From NCBI GenBank assembly GCA_943846655.1, contig OX044352.1, positions 558,001 to 622,000 of the forward strand: a stretch of DNA of 64,000 nucleotides. Direction: 5' to 3'. A model generated the notes under the pieces. The model saw only the letters and a program-made list of their open reading frames with translations. It did no database searches and was not told the origin of the DNA. Position numbers and translations under genes: made by a program. The DNA is from Porticoccus sp002390525. Lineage in GTDB: Bacteria > Pseudomonadota > Gammaproteobacteria > Pseudomonadales > Porticoccaceae. Shown here in pieces: positions 31,210 to 40,890 of the stretch; position 1 is the stretch's first letter; each line of letters starts with the position of its first letter.

Positions 31210-34200
31210 TTGAAAGACTTACTAAATCTGCTGAAATCACAAGATCAAATAGGCGAATTTGATGCAATTCGTATCGGTTTAGCGTCACCAGATATGATTC
31301 GATCATGGTCTTACGGTGAAGTTAAGAAACCGGAAACAATTAATTACCGTACATTTAAACCAGAACGTGAAGGTTTATTTTGTGCCAAGATATTTGGTCC
31401 AGTAAAAGATTACGAATGTCTCTGCGGTAAGTATAAGCGTATGAAACATCGCGGTATCGTTTGTGAAAAATGTGGCGTTGAGGTCACCTTAGCAAAAGTT
31501 CGTAGAGATAGAATGGCTCATATTGAGCTTGCTTGTCCTGTTGCGCATATATGGTTTCTCAAGTCACTTCCTTCTCGCATTGGACTAATGCTTAACATGA
31601 CGCTACGAGAAATTGAAAGGGTATTATATTTTGAATCTTTCATAGTTACTGATCCTGGTATGACCACTCTAGAGTTAGGACAATTACTCACCGATGATGA
31701 ATACTTCCAGGCTATGGAAGAATTTGGTGATGATTTTCAGGCAACGATGGGTGCTGAAGGTATTCAAAGCTTAATGAAAGATCTTGATATGGATCAAGAA
31801 ATAGCAATTATTCGTGAAGAAATTCCAGCCACTCGTTCAGAAACAAAAATTAAGAAGCTATCAAAACGCCTAAAACTTTTAGAGGCCTTTCTTGGTTCTG
31901 GAAATAAGCCTGAGTGGATGATTTTAGAGGCATTACCGGTTCTCCCGCCTGACTTAAGACCTCTAGTGCCTCTTGATGGTGGTCGTTTTGCAACATCTGA
32001 TTTAAATGATCTATATCGACGAGTGATAAATCGTAATAATCGCCTTAAGCGCTTATTGGAATTAAATGCTCCAGATATAATTGTACGAAATGAAAAGCGA
32101 ATGCTGCAGGAATCAGTTGATGCACTTTTAGATAACGGACGTCGAGGTAGAGCCATCACAGGGTCAAATAAACGCCCTTTGAAGTCCCTTGCGGATATGA
32201 TTAAAGGAAAGCAGGGTCGTTTTCGTCAAAATTTGCTAGGAAAACGAGTAGATTACTCTGGACGATCTGTGATCGTAGTCGGCCCTACTCTCAGACTTCA
32301 TCAATGCGGCCTACCAAAACGTATGGCTTTAGAATTATTCAAGCCATTTATCTTTTCAAAATTGGAATTACGAGGATTAGCTACTACCATAAAGGCTGCA
32401 AAAAAAATGGTGGAACGTGAAGAGCTAATTGTTTGGGATATTCTTGATGAAGTTATCCGTGAGCACCCAGTTCTATTAAACCGGGCTCCTACACTCCATA
32501 GGCTTGGTATTCAAGCTTTTGAACCAGTCCTAATCGAAGGAAAAGCTATACAGCTCCATCCTCTGGTGTGTGCTGCATATAACGCTGACTTTGATGGAGA
32601 TCAAATGGCAGTTCATGTCCCTCTCACTCTGGAGGCTCAGCTTGAGTCTCGTGCTTTGATGATGTCGACTAATAATATTTTATCTCCTGCAAGTGGCGAG
32701 CCGATCATTGTGCCTTCACAAGATGTTGTATTAGGCCTTTATTGGATGACTCGTGAACGAACTAACGCATTAGGAGAGGGAAGAATTTTTGGAGATCTCA
32801 AAGAAGTTTCTGTTGCTTATTATAGTAAACAGATAGACCTGCAAGCCAGAGTAAAAGTTCGTATTAATGAAGTTAACTTTAATGATCTTGGTGAGGCTGA
32901 ATCAAAAAAATACATCGTCGATACTACCGTAGGTCGTGCATTATTATGGGATATTGTTCCAGACGGCTTGAGTTACGACATGGTGAACCAGCCAATGACC
33001 AAAAAGGCAATTTCAAGAATTATTAATCGTTGTTATCGAGATGTTGGGTTGAAGGCAACCGTAATTTTTGCAGATCAACTTATGTATACCGGTTTTGATT
33101 TTTCTACAAAGTCTGGCGCGTCTATTGGGGTAAATGACTTTACTATTCCTTCTTCCAAAGAAAAAATTATTGCTCAATCTGAAGAAGAAGTTAAAGAAAT
33201 TGAAAGTCAGTTTTCTTCTGGTCTAGTCACCCAAGGTGAAAAATACAACAAAGTAATTGATATTTGGTCAAGAGCTAATGATCTAGTTGCAAAAGCTATG
33301 ATGGAGGTTATTAGTACAGAGGAGGTTTCTAATAGCGATGGTGAAATAGAGACTCAATCATCTTTCAATTCTGTGTTTATTATGGCTGACTCAGGAGCCA
33401 GAGGCTCACCTGCGCAGATCAGACAACTTGCAGGCATGAGAGGTTTAATGGCTCGTCCAGATGGTTCAATTATTGAAACTCCAATCACTGCTAATTTCCG
33501 TGAAGGTTTGAATGTATTGCAATACTTCATATCAACACATGGAGCACGAAAAGGTTTAGCAGATACTGCACTCAAGACAGCAAATTCAGGATATCTGACT
33601 CGTCGATTAGTAGATGTCTCTCAGGATCTAGTGGTAGTACAAGAGGATTGCGGTACTTCAGAAGGCCTACTAATGACTCCTGTTATAGAAGGTGGAGATA
33701 TCATTGAATCCTTGGGGGACCGAATTCTTGGTCGTGTCTTAGCAGTTGATGTAACTAAACCTGGCGCTAGAAAAGTTGTGTTAAAAGCTGGCCATATGAT
33801 TGATGAAAAGTGTGTAGAACAAATAGAAATGCTTGGGATAGATGAGCTAAAAGTGCGCTCTCCAATTACGTGTGAGACTCGTCATGGTATATGCTCACAG
33901 TGTTATGGAAGAGATTTGGCAAGAGGACATCGAATTAACTCTGGAGAAGCGGTTGGCGTCGTCGCTGCTCAGTCCATTGGTGAACCGGGCACACAATTAA
34001 CTATGCGAACCTTTCACATTGGAGGCGCTGCTTCACGTGCATCTGCTGCAGACAGTATTCAGGTCAAGACGGGAGGGAAAATTCGCTTTATTAACATCAA
34101 AGTAGCGGAACGAGAAAATGGAGAGCTCGTTGCAGTATCTCGCTCTGGAGGTCTTGCGCTTGCTGATGAAAATGGACGTGAACGTGAACGTTACAAGTTG

Positions 34201-35430
34201 CCTTATGGGGCAGTTATAAGCGTTAAAGAGGGTTCAATTGTGGCTGCCGGAGATATTGTAGCAGCTTGGGATCCCCACACTCATCCCATAATAACTGAAG
34301 TCGCGGGTCAAGTTGCATTTTCTGGTATGGAAGAAGGTCTTAGCATCCGAACTCAAACAGATGAAATGACAGGTTTATCAAGTATTGCAGTTATTGATCC
34401 AAACGAACGCCCTTCAGCAGGGAAAGATATCAAGCCTATGGTTACCTTGCTTGATGACGACGGTAAAGAACTAACTTTTGCCAATTCAACTGTTCCTGCT
34501 CACTATATGTTGCCACCAAATGCAATACTGAGTATCACTGATAATAGCCATGTTGGAGCTGGCGATATTGTTGCACGTATTCCACAAGAAGGGTCAAAAA
34601 CCCGTGATATTACTGGGGGACTTCCTCGTGTTGCCGATCTTTTTGAAGCAAGACGACCAAAAGACCCAGCTATACTAGCTGAAATATCAGGTACTGTTAC
34701 TTTTGGTAAGGAAACAAAAGGAAAACGCCGTTTAGTCATCACTCCTCCTAATGGGAAACTGTTGCCTGACGGAAGTGATCATTATGAGCTTCTTATACCT
34801 AAGTGGCATCAATTGGGAGTATTTGAGGGTGAAAATGTAACCAAAGGTGAAGTTATTGCTGATGGCCCAGAAAATTCTCATGATATTTTGCGTTTGCAGG
34901 GCGTCGACTCTTTGGCAGAATATATCGTTAATGAAATACAAGAAGTTTATCGTTTGCAGGGTGTCAAAATAAACGATAAGCATATTGAGGTGATTTGTCG
35001 CCAGATGTTACGGAAAGCCGAAATTACAGATATGGGCGACTCTTCTTTCGTTAAAGGAGAGCAGATTGAATATACAGCAGTCCTAGAAGAGAACGAAAAA
35101 TTAGTGCTTGAGAAGAAAAGACCTGCTAAATTTGAGCGCCTTCTTCTTGGTATAACTAAGGCCTCGCTTGCGACAGAGAGCTTTATATCTGCGGCCTCAT
35201 TTCAAGAAACAACACGTGTTCTCACAGAGGCTTCAGTAACAGGTAAAGCAGACTATCTGAGAGGCTTAAAAGAGAACGTAGTAGTTGGTCGATTGATTCC
35301 TGCAGGGACTGGATTAACATATCACCGTAAGCGCCGGGAGGCAAAAGAAAAAGAATCAGAAATAGCAGTTAGCGCAGTTGATATTGAAGCAGCATTAAGT
35401 GAGGCTTTAAGTACAAGTGAGAGTGAGTGA
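31210..35430 (+). CDS. rpoC: RNA polymerase beta' subunit
   Basis: 1406 residues, starting at TTG (31210) with GGAG upstream; E. coli uses GTG at the same place, and the sequence from KDLLNLLKSQ aligns directly. The N-terminal zinc finger (CLCGKYK...CEKCG) and the catalytic Mg loop NADFDGDQMAVH (about 458-469) are present. The second zinc site (CETRHGICSQCYG, about 890) and the trigger-loop region are also intact. The C-terminus ends in an acidic Ser/Glu tail. Confidence 0.98.
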   Translation: MKDLLNLLKSQDQIGEFDAIRIGLASPDMIRSWSYGEVKKPETINYRTFKPEREGLFCAKIFGPVKDYECLCGKYKRMKHRGIVCEKCGVEVTLAKVRRDRMAHIELACPVAHIWFLKSLPSRIGLMLNMTLREIERVLYFESFIVTDPGMTTLELGQLLTDDEYFQAMEEFGDDFQATMGAEGIQSLMKDLDMDQEIAIIREEIPATRSETKIKKLSKRLKLLEAFLGSGNKPEWMILEALPVLPPDLRPLVPLDGGRFATSDLNDLYRRVINRNNRLKRLLELNAPDIIVRNEKRMLQESVDALLDNGRRGRAITGSNKRPLKSLADMIKGKQGRFRQNLLGKRVDYSGRSVIVVGPTLRLHQCGLPKRMALELFKPFIFSKLELRGLATTIKAAKKMVEREELIVWDILDEVIREHPVLLNRAPTLHRLGIQAFEPVLIEGKAIQLHPLVCAAYNADFDGDQMAVHVPLTLEAQLESRALMMSTNNILSPASGEPIIVPSQDVVLGLYWMTRERTNALGEGRIFGDLKEVSVAYYSKQIDLQARVKVRINEVNFNDLGEAESKKYIVDTTVGRALLWDIVPDGLSYDMVNQPMTKKAISRIINRCYRDVGLKATVIFADQLMYTGFDFSTKSGASIGVNDFTIPSSKEKIIAQSEEEVKEIESQFSSGLVTQGEKYNKVIDIWSRANDLVAKAMMEVISTEEVSNSDGEIETQSSFNSVFIMADSGARGSPAQIRQLAGMRGLMARPDGSIIETPITANFREGLNVLQYFISTHGARKGLADTALKTANSGYLTRRLVDVSQDLVVVQEDCGTSEGLLMTPVIEGGDIIESLGDRILGRVLAVDVTKPGARKVVLKAGHMIDEKCVEQIEMLGIDELKVRSPITCETRHGICSQCYGRDLARGHRINSGEAVGVVAAQSIGEPGTQLTMRTFHIGGAASRASAADSIQVKTGGKIRFINIKVAERENGELVAVSRSGGLALADENGRERERYKLPYGAVISVKEGSIVAAGDIVAAWDPHTHPIITEVAGQVAFSGMEEGLSIRTQTDEMTGLSSIAVIDPNERPSAGKDIKPMVTLLDDDGKELTFANSTVPAHYMLPPNAILSITDNSHVGAGDIVARIPQEGSKTRDITGGLPRVADLFEARRPKDPAILAEISGTVTFGKETKGKRRLVITPPNGKLLPDGSDHYELLIPKWHQLGVFEGENVTKGEVIADGPENSHDILRLQGVDSLAEYIVNEIQEVYRLQGVKINDKHIEVICRQMLRKAEITDMGDSSFVKGEQIEYTAVLEENEKLVLEKKRPAKFERLLLGITKASLATESFISAASFQETTRVLTEASVTGKADYLRGLKENVVVGRLIPAGTGLTYHRKRREAKEKESEIAVSAVDIEAALSEALSTSESE

Positions 35431-35467
35431 TAGAGGTTAAATATTTCATTTAAGCCTATCGCGACTC

Positions 35468-35496
35468 TTGACTAGAGTCGCCAGTATCTTTAGACT
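35468..35496 (+). promoter_or_regulatory. Candidate str (rpsL) promoter overlapped by a palindrome
   Basis: TTGACT (35468-35473) and TAGACT (35491-35496) are 17 bases apart, about 85 bases before rpsL. The -35 lies inside a perfect 8-base inverted repeat, GCGACTCT/AGAGTCGC (35461-35481). That repeat could be an operator or, in rpoC read-through RNA, a hairpin. It has no T-tract and so is not a terminator. Confidence 0.6.
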
Positions 35497-35580
35497 GCCT
35501 CATCTTAAAAATGGTCTGTTTATCAGACTGAATTTAAAAGTATGGTCTTAGGGAAAGACCTTTTATTTGGAGCTAATTTA

Positions 35581-35955
35581 ATGGCAACGATTAACCAACT
35601 GGTTCGTAAGCCTAGAAAAACTAGAATAATTAAATCTGGTGTGCCGGCATTAGATGCTTGCCCGCAAAGAAGAGGTGTTTGTACAAGGGTGTACACCACG
35701 ACTCCTAAAAAACCAAACTCAGCACTCCGTAAAGTTTGTCGTGTTCGATTAACAAATGGTTATGAAGTTAGCTCATATATTGGTGGTGAGGGACATAACC
35801 TTCAAGAACACAGTGTTGTATTGATAAGAGGTGGACGTGTAAAGGATTTACCTGGTGTGCGATATCATACCATACGAGGGGCGCTAGATACTTCTGGTGT
35901 TGCTAATCGTACGCAAAGCCGTTCAAAATACGGGACCAAGCGCCCTAAAAAATAA
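35581..35955 (+). CDS. rpsL: 30S ribosomal protein S12
   Basis: 124 residues when started at the ATG at 35581 (MATINQLVRKPRK), the family length; an in-frame ATG 39 bases earlier is not supported. S12 is at the decoding centre. The streptomycin-contact loops TPKKPNSALRK and GRVKDLPGVRYH are wild type, so the predicted phenotype is sensitive. It is the first gene of the str unit with rpsG. Confidence 0.98.
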   Translation: MATINQLVRKPRKTRIIKSGVPALDACPQRRGVCTRVYTTTPKKPNSALRKVCRVRLTNGYEVSSYIGGEGHNLQEHSVVLIRGGRVKDLPGVRYHTIRGALDTSGVANRTQSRSKYGTKRPKK

Positions 35956-35997
35956 TATTAGTTTAGTTTAAAAAATAGAGATCAATAATTAGTAAGG

Positions 35998-36024
35998 CTG
36001 GGTATATCTAACAATATATCCCAG
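35998..36024 (+). promoter_or_regulatory. Hairpin in the rpsL-rpsG spacer, candidate S7-binding site
   Basis: CTGGGTATAT can pair with ATATATCCCAG across a six-base loop, with one bulge. The spacer is 95 bases, close to the E. coli rpsL-rpsG spacer where S7 binds to repress itself. I infer the same role from position and structure only. Confidence 0.4.
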
Positions 36025-36050
36025 ATAACCCTGAAAAAAGAGTGAGTTAT

Positions 36051-36521
36051 ATGCCAAGAAGAAGAGTTGCTGCAAAACGTGAAATATTACCGGATCCAAA
36101 ATTTGGAAATATTACATTAGCTAAGTTCATGAATCATGTGATGGTTAGTGGAAAAAAAGCTGTTGCTGAAAGTATTGTTTATGGAGCACTTGATATAGTT
36201 CAAGAGCGCCTGAAAGAGGATCCCTTGATTGCTTTTGAGACCGCATTAGAAAAAATCGCACCATCTGTTGAAGTGAAAGCCCGTCGTGTTGGCGGTGCAA
36301 CCTACCAGGTCCCTGTAGAAGTTCGTCCTTCTAGAAGAAATGCTTTAGCAATGCGTTGGATGGTAGATTTCTCCAGAAAGAGGGGAGAAAAATCCATGGC
36401 TCAGCGGTTAGCTGGAGAAATCATTGATGCACAACAAAGTAAAGGTGGAGCAGTCAAAAAACGCGAAGATGTTCACCGGATGGCTGATGCAAACAAAGCA
36501 TTCTCGCACTTCCGCTTCTGA
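36051..36521 (+). CDS. rpsG: 30S ribosomal protein S7
   Basis: 156 residues from the ATG at 36051 (MPRRRVAAKRE), the usual S7 start; the GTG nine bases upstream is not needed. S7 nucleates assembly of the 30S head and touches E-site tRNA. Conserved segments VGGATYQVPVEV and ALAMRWMV are intact. An intrinsic terminator follows about 30 bases downstream, which separates it from fusA. Confidence 0.98.
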   Translation: MPRRRVAAKREILPDPKFGNITLAKFMNHVMVSGKKAVAESIVYGALDIVQERLKEDPLIAFETALEKIAPSVEVKARRVGGATYQVPVEVRPSRRNALAMRWMVDFSRKRGEKSMAQRLAGEIIDAQQSKGGAVKKREDVHRMADANKAFSHFRF

Positions 36522-36550
36522 TAGTTATATTGAGATTTTATGCTAACATC

Positions 36551-36586
36551 AAAAGGTAGCTATTCATGGCTGCCTTTTTGGTTTTT
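36551..36586 (+). terminator. Intrinsic terminator between rpsG and fusA
   Basis: AAAGGTAGC (36552-36560) pairs with GCTGCCTTT (36569-36577) with one G-U pair and an eight-base loop, followed by a T-rich tract. In most bacteria rpsL-rpsG-fusA-tuf is one transcript, so a terminator here splits it. TTGACT at 36591 could begin a separate fusA promoter, but its -10 is poor. Confidence 0.75.
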
Positions 36587-36638
36587 AATTTTGACTAATA
36601 TTTAATTCCCTTTTCATTTAATTGCTTTGAGTAAAATT

Positions 36639-38747
36639 ATGTCGCCTCGAAAAACCCCTATCGAACGTTATCGTAATATTGGTATTTGTGCTCATGTAGA
36701 TGCGGGAAAAACTACAACAACTGAGAGAATACTTTTTTATACTGGAGTTTCTCATAAAATTGGAGAGGTACATGATGGTGCATCTGTTATGGATTGGATG
36801 GAGCAAGAACAAGAGAGAGGTATCACTATAACATCTGCTGCTACAACTTGTTTTTGGAAAGGAATGCAGCAGCAATTAGACCAACACCATATTAACATTA
36901 TTGATACTCCTGGACATGTTGATTTTACAATCGAAGTTGAGCGTTGTTTGAGAATTTTAGATGGAGCCGTTGTTGTGATTTGCGGTTCTTCTGGGGTTCA
37001 GCCTCAAACTGAGACAGTCTGGCGACAAGCCGATAAATATAAGGTTCCTCGTTTAATCTTCGTTAATAAAATGGATCGTACCGGAGCAGATTTTAATAAA
37101 TCTATAGAGCATATAGAGTCCAGATTAGGTGCAAAAGCAATCCCTATGCAGATGACCATAGGCGCTGAAGATGATTTTATCGGTGTGATAGATTTAATTA
37201 AGATGAAAGCCATCTTCTGGAACAAAGAAGACCAAGGTGTAAAATTTGAATATGAAAAAATCCCAGATCATCTTATCGATGACTGTAACATTATGCGTGA
37301 AAAGATTATTGAAGAAGCAGTCGAAGCTAGCGATGGACTGATGGAAAAGTATCTTGATGGCATCAAACTTTCAGAGTCTGAGATAAAACTTGCTATTCGA
37401 AAGAGAACTTTAGCGAACGAAATATTTCCTGTTTTTGCAGGCTCAGCATTCAAAAATAAGGGAGTTCAAGCAATTTTGGATGGTATTCTTGAGTATCTCC
37501 CCTCTCCTCTTGATATAAAGCCTTTAGATAATGTTATTGAAAAAAAATTACCTTTAGACGTTTTTCGGGTAGATGACAGTGCCCCATTTGCAGCTCTTGC
37601 ATTTAAGGTAGCTACTGACCCTTTCGTAGGTACATTAACTTTTTTTAGGGTATATTCCGGGAAACTTAAAAGCGGAGATGCGATATATAACTCCGTAAAA
37701 ATGAAAAAAGAGCGTATTGGTAGGATGGTACAAATGCATGCCAATAGTCGAGAAGATATAAATGAAGTCCGTGCAGGTGATATTGCTGCGGCTATTGGCC
37801 TTAAAGACGTAACTACTGGCGATACACTCTGTGAGGAGAAGCATAAAATTATTTTAGAGCGAATGGATTTTCCTGAACCAGTTATCTCTGTAGCTATTGA
37901 GCCGCGATCACAACCTGATCATGAAAAGATGGGTGTTGCTTTAGGAAAACTTGCTCAAGAGGATCCCTCTTTTCGTATAAGTATAGATGAAGAAACAGGC
38001 CAAACTATTATGTCTGGGATGGGTGAGCTACATCTGGATATTCTAGTTGAACGGATGCGCCGAGAGTTTGGTGTGCAAGCTAATATAGGAAAACCTCAGG
38101 TTGCTTACCGTGAGGCAATCCGGAACTCCATTAAAATCGAAGGTAAGTTTATTCGTCAATCAGGCGGTCGTGGTCAATATGGGCATGTTTGTATCAAGTT
38201 TGAGCCAGCTAACGACGAAGCTGCAGAAGGGTTAGTGTTTGTTAATGAAATAGTGGGTGGAACAGTACCTAAAGAATACATCCCAGCAATCGAAAAAGGG
38301 ATAACCGAACAAATGCAAAACGGAATTTTAGCTGGGTATCCGTTGCTTGGGTTAAAAGCAACTTTATATGATGGATCATACCATGATGTAGATTCAAATG
38401 AGCTTGCATTTAAGATTGCAGGATCAATGGCAACTAAAAAACTAGCTGAAAATGGAGGAGCAGTACTACTTGAGCCGATGATGACAGTTGAGGTGATAAC
38501 CCCTGAAGAAAATATGGGGGACGTTGTTGGAGATCTTAATCGCCGCAGAGGAGTAATTCATGGCATGCAGGACGTTAGTATGGGCAAAGTGGTAAATGCC
38601 GAGGTTCCACTTGGTGAAATGTTTGGTTATGCAACACATCTTAGATCTGCCACACAAGGGCGAGCGACTTTTACAATGGAATTTAACAACTATTCTGAAG
38701 CTAGTCAAAATATCCTTGACCAGGTGCTGTCTAAAAATAACTTTTAG
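36639..38747 (+). CDS. fusA: Elongation factor G
   Basis: 702 residues from the ATG at 36639 (MSPRKTPIERYRNIG); a TTG 12 bases earlier is a possible alternative start. It is the ribosomal translocase. The P-loop AHVDAGKT (about 18-25), RGITI switch region, DTPGH and NKMD G-motifs are present, then domains II-V with the domain IV loop around RQSGGRGQYGH. It is canonical EF-G and the ordinary partner of rpsL-rpsG, but it has its own upstream terminator, no tuf after it, and a convergent EF-G paralogue downstream. Confidence 0.97.
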   Translation: MSPRKTPIERYRNIGICAHVDAGKTTTTERILFYTGVSHKIGEVHDGASVMDWMEQEQERGITITSAATTCFWKGMQQQLDQHHINIIDTPGHVDFTIEVERCLRILDGAVVVICGSSGVQPQTETVWRQADKYKVPRLIFVNKMDRTGADFNKSIEHIESRLGAKAIPMQMTIGAEDDFIGVIDLIKMKAIFWNKEDQGVKFEYEKIPDHLIDDCNIMREKIIEEAVEASDGLMEKYLDGIKLSESEIKLAIRKRTLANEIFPVFAGSAFKNKGVQAILDGILEYLPSPLDIKPLDNVIEKKLPLDVFRVDDSAPFAALAFKVATDPFVGTLTFFRVYSGKLKSGDAIYNSVKMKKERIGRMVQMHANSREDINEVRAGDIAAAIGLKDVTTGDTLCEEKHKIILERMDFPEPVISVAIEPRSQPDHEKMGVALGKLAQEDPSFRISIDEETGQTIMSGMGELHLDILVERMRREFGVQANIGKPQVAYREAIRNSIKIEGKFIRQSGGRGQYGHVCIKFEPANDEAAEGLVFVNEIVGGTVPKEYIPAIEKGITEQMQNGILAGYPLLGLKATLYDGSYHDVDSNELAFKIAGSMATKKLAENGGAVLLEPMMTVEVITPEENMGDVVGDLNRRRGVIHGMQDVSMGKVVNAEVPLGEMFGYATHLRSATQGRATFTMEFNNYSEASQNILDQVLSKNNF

Positions 38748-38759
38748 ACAGCCATAAAG

Positions 38760-38796
38760 AATCCAACTATAGAGGCTTTTTTTATAGTTGGATTTT
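38760..38796. terminator. Bidirectional terminator between fusA and fusA2
   Basis: AATCCAACTATA (38760-38771) and TATAGTTGGATT (38783-38794) form a perfect 12-base stem. A T-tract follows on the plus strand, and an A/T-rich sequence serves the minus strand after fusA2. It lies in the 49-base gap between two convergent genes and can stop both. Confidence 0.88.
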
Positions 38797-40890
38797 TCAA
38801 GACTTAGCTTCCATCTCTTTCCTCTCCTTGGTTTCAAGTATAACCTGTTCAGAAACACTGTTTGGACAAGCCGAGTAATGTGAAAATTCCATTGAAAATT
38901 GACCTCGACCCGATGTCATTGTTCGAAGAGTTCCAATATAACCAAACATTTCTGCTAGAGGAACATCTGACTTAACCCTAACTCCTGAAACACCCTTTTC
39001 CTGATCTTTGATCATTCCGCGACGTCTATTCAAATCTCCAATTACATCACCTACATGATCTTCAGGACTATAAACATCAACTTTCATTATTGGTTCAAGA
39101 AGCTGTGGTTTTGCCTTAGGCATAGACTGACGAAACGCTCCTTTTGCCGCAATTTCAAAAGCAATTGCAGAGGAATCTACTGCATGGAAACCACCATCAT
39201 AGAGTTCTATCTCAATATCTAAGACAGGAAATCCTGCAAGAGGACCCTCTTCCATCATCCCTTTAAAACCTTTTTCGATAGCAGGGAAAAATTCTTTAGG
39301 GACGTTTCCTCCAACTACTGTGGATGTAAATTGAAATCCAGAACCTATTTGTCCTGGCTTAACGCGGTAATCAATTTTGCCAAACTGACCCGATCCACCA
39401 GATTGCTTCTTGTGAGTATAACTATCTTCTATTGATTGAGTGATAGTCTCTCTATATGCAACTTGTGGTTTTCCTACCTCTAGTTCTACTGCGTAGGTTC
39501 TCTTCAATATATCAACTTTAATATCTAAGTGAAGTTCACCCATACCTTTAAGTATAGTTTCTCCTGAGTCTTCGTCCGTTTCGACACAAAAAGTAGGATC
39601 TTCTGCAACCATTTTCCCGATTGCTATCCCCATTTTTTCTGAGCCGCCTTTATCTTTTGGCTTAACAGAAATTGAAATAACAGGCTCTGGAAATATCATT
39701 GGTTCGAGTGTGCATTCATGTTTTGGGTCACATAATGTTTGGCCTGTTTTGACACTTTTTAAACCTACGAGTGCAATTATATCTCCGGCTTGTGCAGACT
39801 CTAATTCTTTTCGGTCGTCTGCATGCATTTCGACCATTCTTCCAATACGTTCAGTTTTTCCTGTGAAAGAATTTAAAACAGACGCCCCTTTATTTAGAAT
39901 TCCTGAATAAATTCGGATAAACGTAAGTGCTCCAAAACGATCATCCATAATCTTGAAAGCTAGTGCGCGGAAAGGCTCTTCTTTAGATACGATCGCTGAT
40001 TGACCGTTTGGTTCACCTTTCTCGTCTGTAAGCGGCTGAGGTTCGACATCTGTAGGGCATGGCAAATAATCAATTACAGAATCTAAAACTAATTGGACAC
40101 CTTTGTTTTTAAATGCTGACCCGCATACAGTTGGGAAAAAATCGAGCGCTATGGTTCCCTTACGGATACAGCGTTTTAGGTCCTGTACAGAAACTTCCTC
40201 ACCCTCCATATATGCCATCATTAGATCATCGTCTTGTTCAACTGCAGTTTCAACTAATTGTTCTCTATATTTGGCAACAAGATCAATCATATCTGCTGGT
40301 ATCTCTTCTATTTTAAAATTCTCTGGTAGGCCAGAGTCGTCCCACACATATGCTTTTTCTGTTAATATATCAACGACTCCTCTGAAATCATCTTCTTCTC
40401 CAATAGGTAGAGTCATTACTAGTGGGTTTGCACCAAGGACCTTCTTTATTTGCTCAACTACACGTAAAAAATCTGCACCTATTCTGTCTAGCTTGTTGAT
40501 GAAAATAACCCTAGCAACTTTAGAATCATTTGCATATCGCCAGTTTGTCTCAGACTGAGGCTCAACTCCACCCGAACCACAAAATACACCTACTCCACCA
40601 TCTAAAACCTTAAGTGATCGATAAACTTCGACTGTAAAATCAACATGACCTGGTGTGTCAATGATATTCAAGCGGTGGTCATTCCAAAAACAAGTAGTGG
40701 CAGCAGACTGAATAGTAATACCTCGCTCTTGTTCTTGAGTCATAAAGTCTGTTGTTGCAGCTCCGTCATGAACTTCACCTGTTTTATGAATTTTCCCTGT
40801 AAGTTTTAGGATACGTTCAGTCGTTGTTGTCTTTCCCGCATCAACATGGGCGAAAATTCCAATATTTCTATAGTTTGATAAATCTGTCAT
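38797..40890 (-). CDS. fusA2: Second elongation factor G (FusA2-type paralogue)
   Basis: 697 residues with all G-motifs: AHVDAGKT (14-21), RGITIQSAATT, DTPGHVDF and NKLDR, then complete domains II-V including KKQSGGSGQFGK. It is clearly distinct from the neighbouring fusA (for example NWRYANDSKVARVIF). It agrees closely with the gammaproteobacterial FusA2 group as I remember it from Pseudomonas. Family knowledge does not settle its role: proposals include a backup translocase and ribosome recycling. It occupies the place where tuf normally follows fusA, in reverse orientation. Confidence 0.92.
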   Translation of the reverse strand: MTDLSNYRNIGIFAHVDAGKTTTTERILKLTGKIHKTGEVHDGAATTDFMTQEQERGITIQSAATTCFWNDHRLNIIDTPGHVDFTVEVYRSLKVLDGGVGVFCGSGGVEPQSETNWRYANDSKVARVIFINKLDRIGADFLRVVEQIKKVLGANPLVMTLPIGEEDDFRGVVDILTEKAYVWDDSGLPENFKIEEIPADMIDLVAKYREQLVETAVEQDDDLMMAYMEGEEVSVQDLKRCIRKGTIALDFFPTVCGSAFKNKGVQLVLDSVIDYLPCPTDVEPQPLTDEKGEPNGQSAIVSKEEPFRALAFKIMDDRFGALTFIRIYSGILNKGASVLNSFTGKTERIGRMVEMHADDRKELESAQAGDIIALVGLKSVKTGQTLCDPKHECTLEPMIFPEPVISISVKPKDKGGSEKMGIAIGKMVAEDPTFCVETDEDSGETILKGMGELHLDIKVDILKRTYAVELEVGKPQVAYRETITQSIEDSYTHKKQSGGSGQFGKIDYRVKPGQIGSGFQFTSTVVGGNVPKEFFPAIEKGFKGMMEEGPLAGFPVLDIEIELYDGGFHAVDSSAIAFEIAAKGAFRQSMPKAKPQLLEPIMKVDVYSPEDHVGDVIGDLNRRRGMIKDQEKGVSGVRVKSDVPLAEMFGYIGTLRTMTSGRGQFSMEFSHYSACPNSVSEQVILETKERKEMEAKS

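Noticed and set aside
36639..40890. Two EF-G genes as a tandem misassembly or recent inverted duplication
   Set aside because: The proteins diverge along their whole length and each fits a separate known group, so they are real paralogues.
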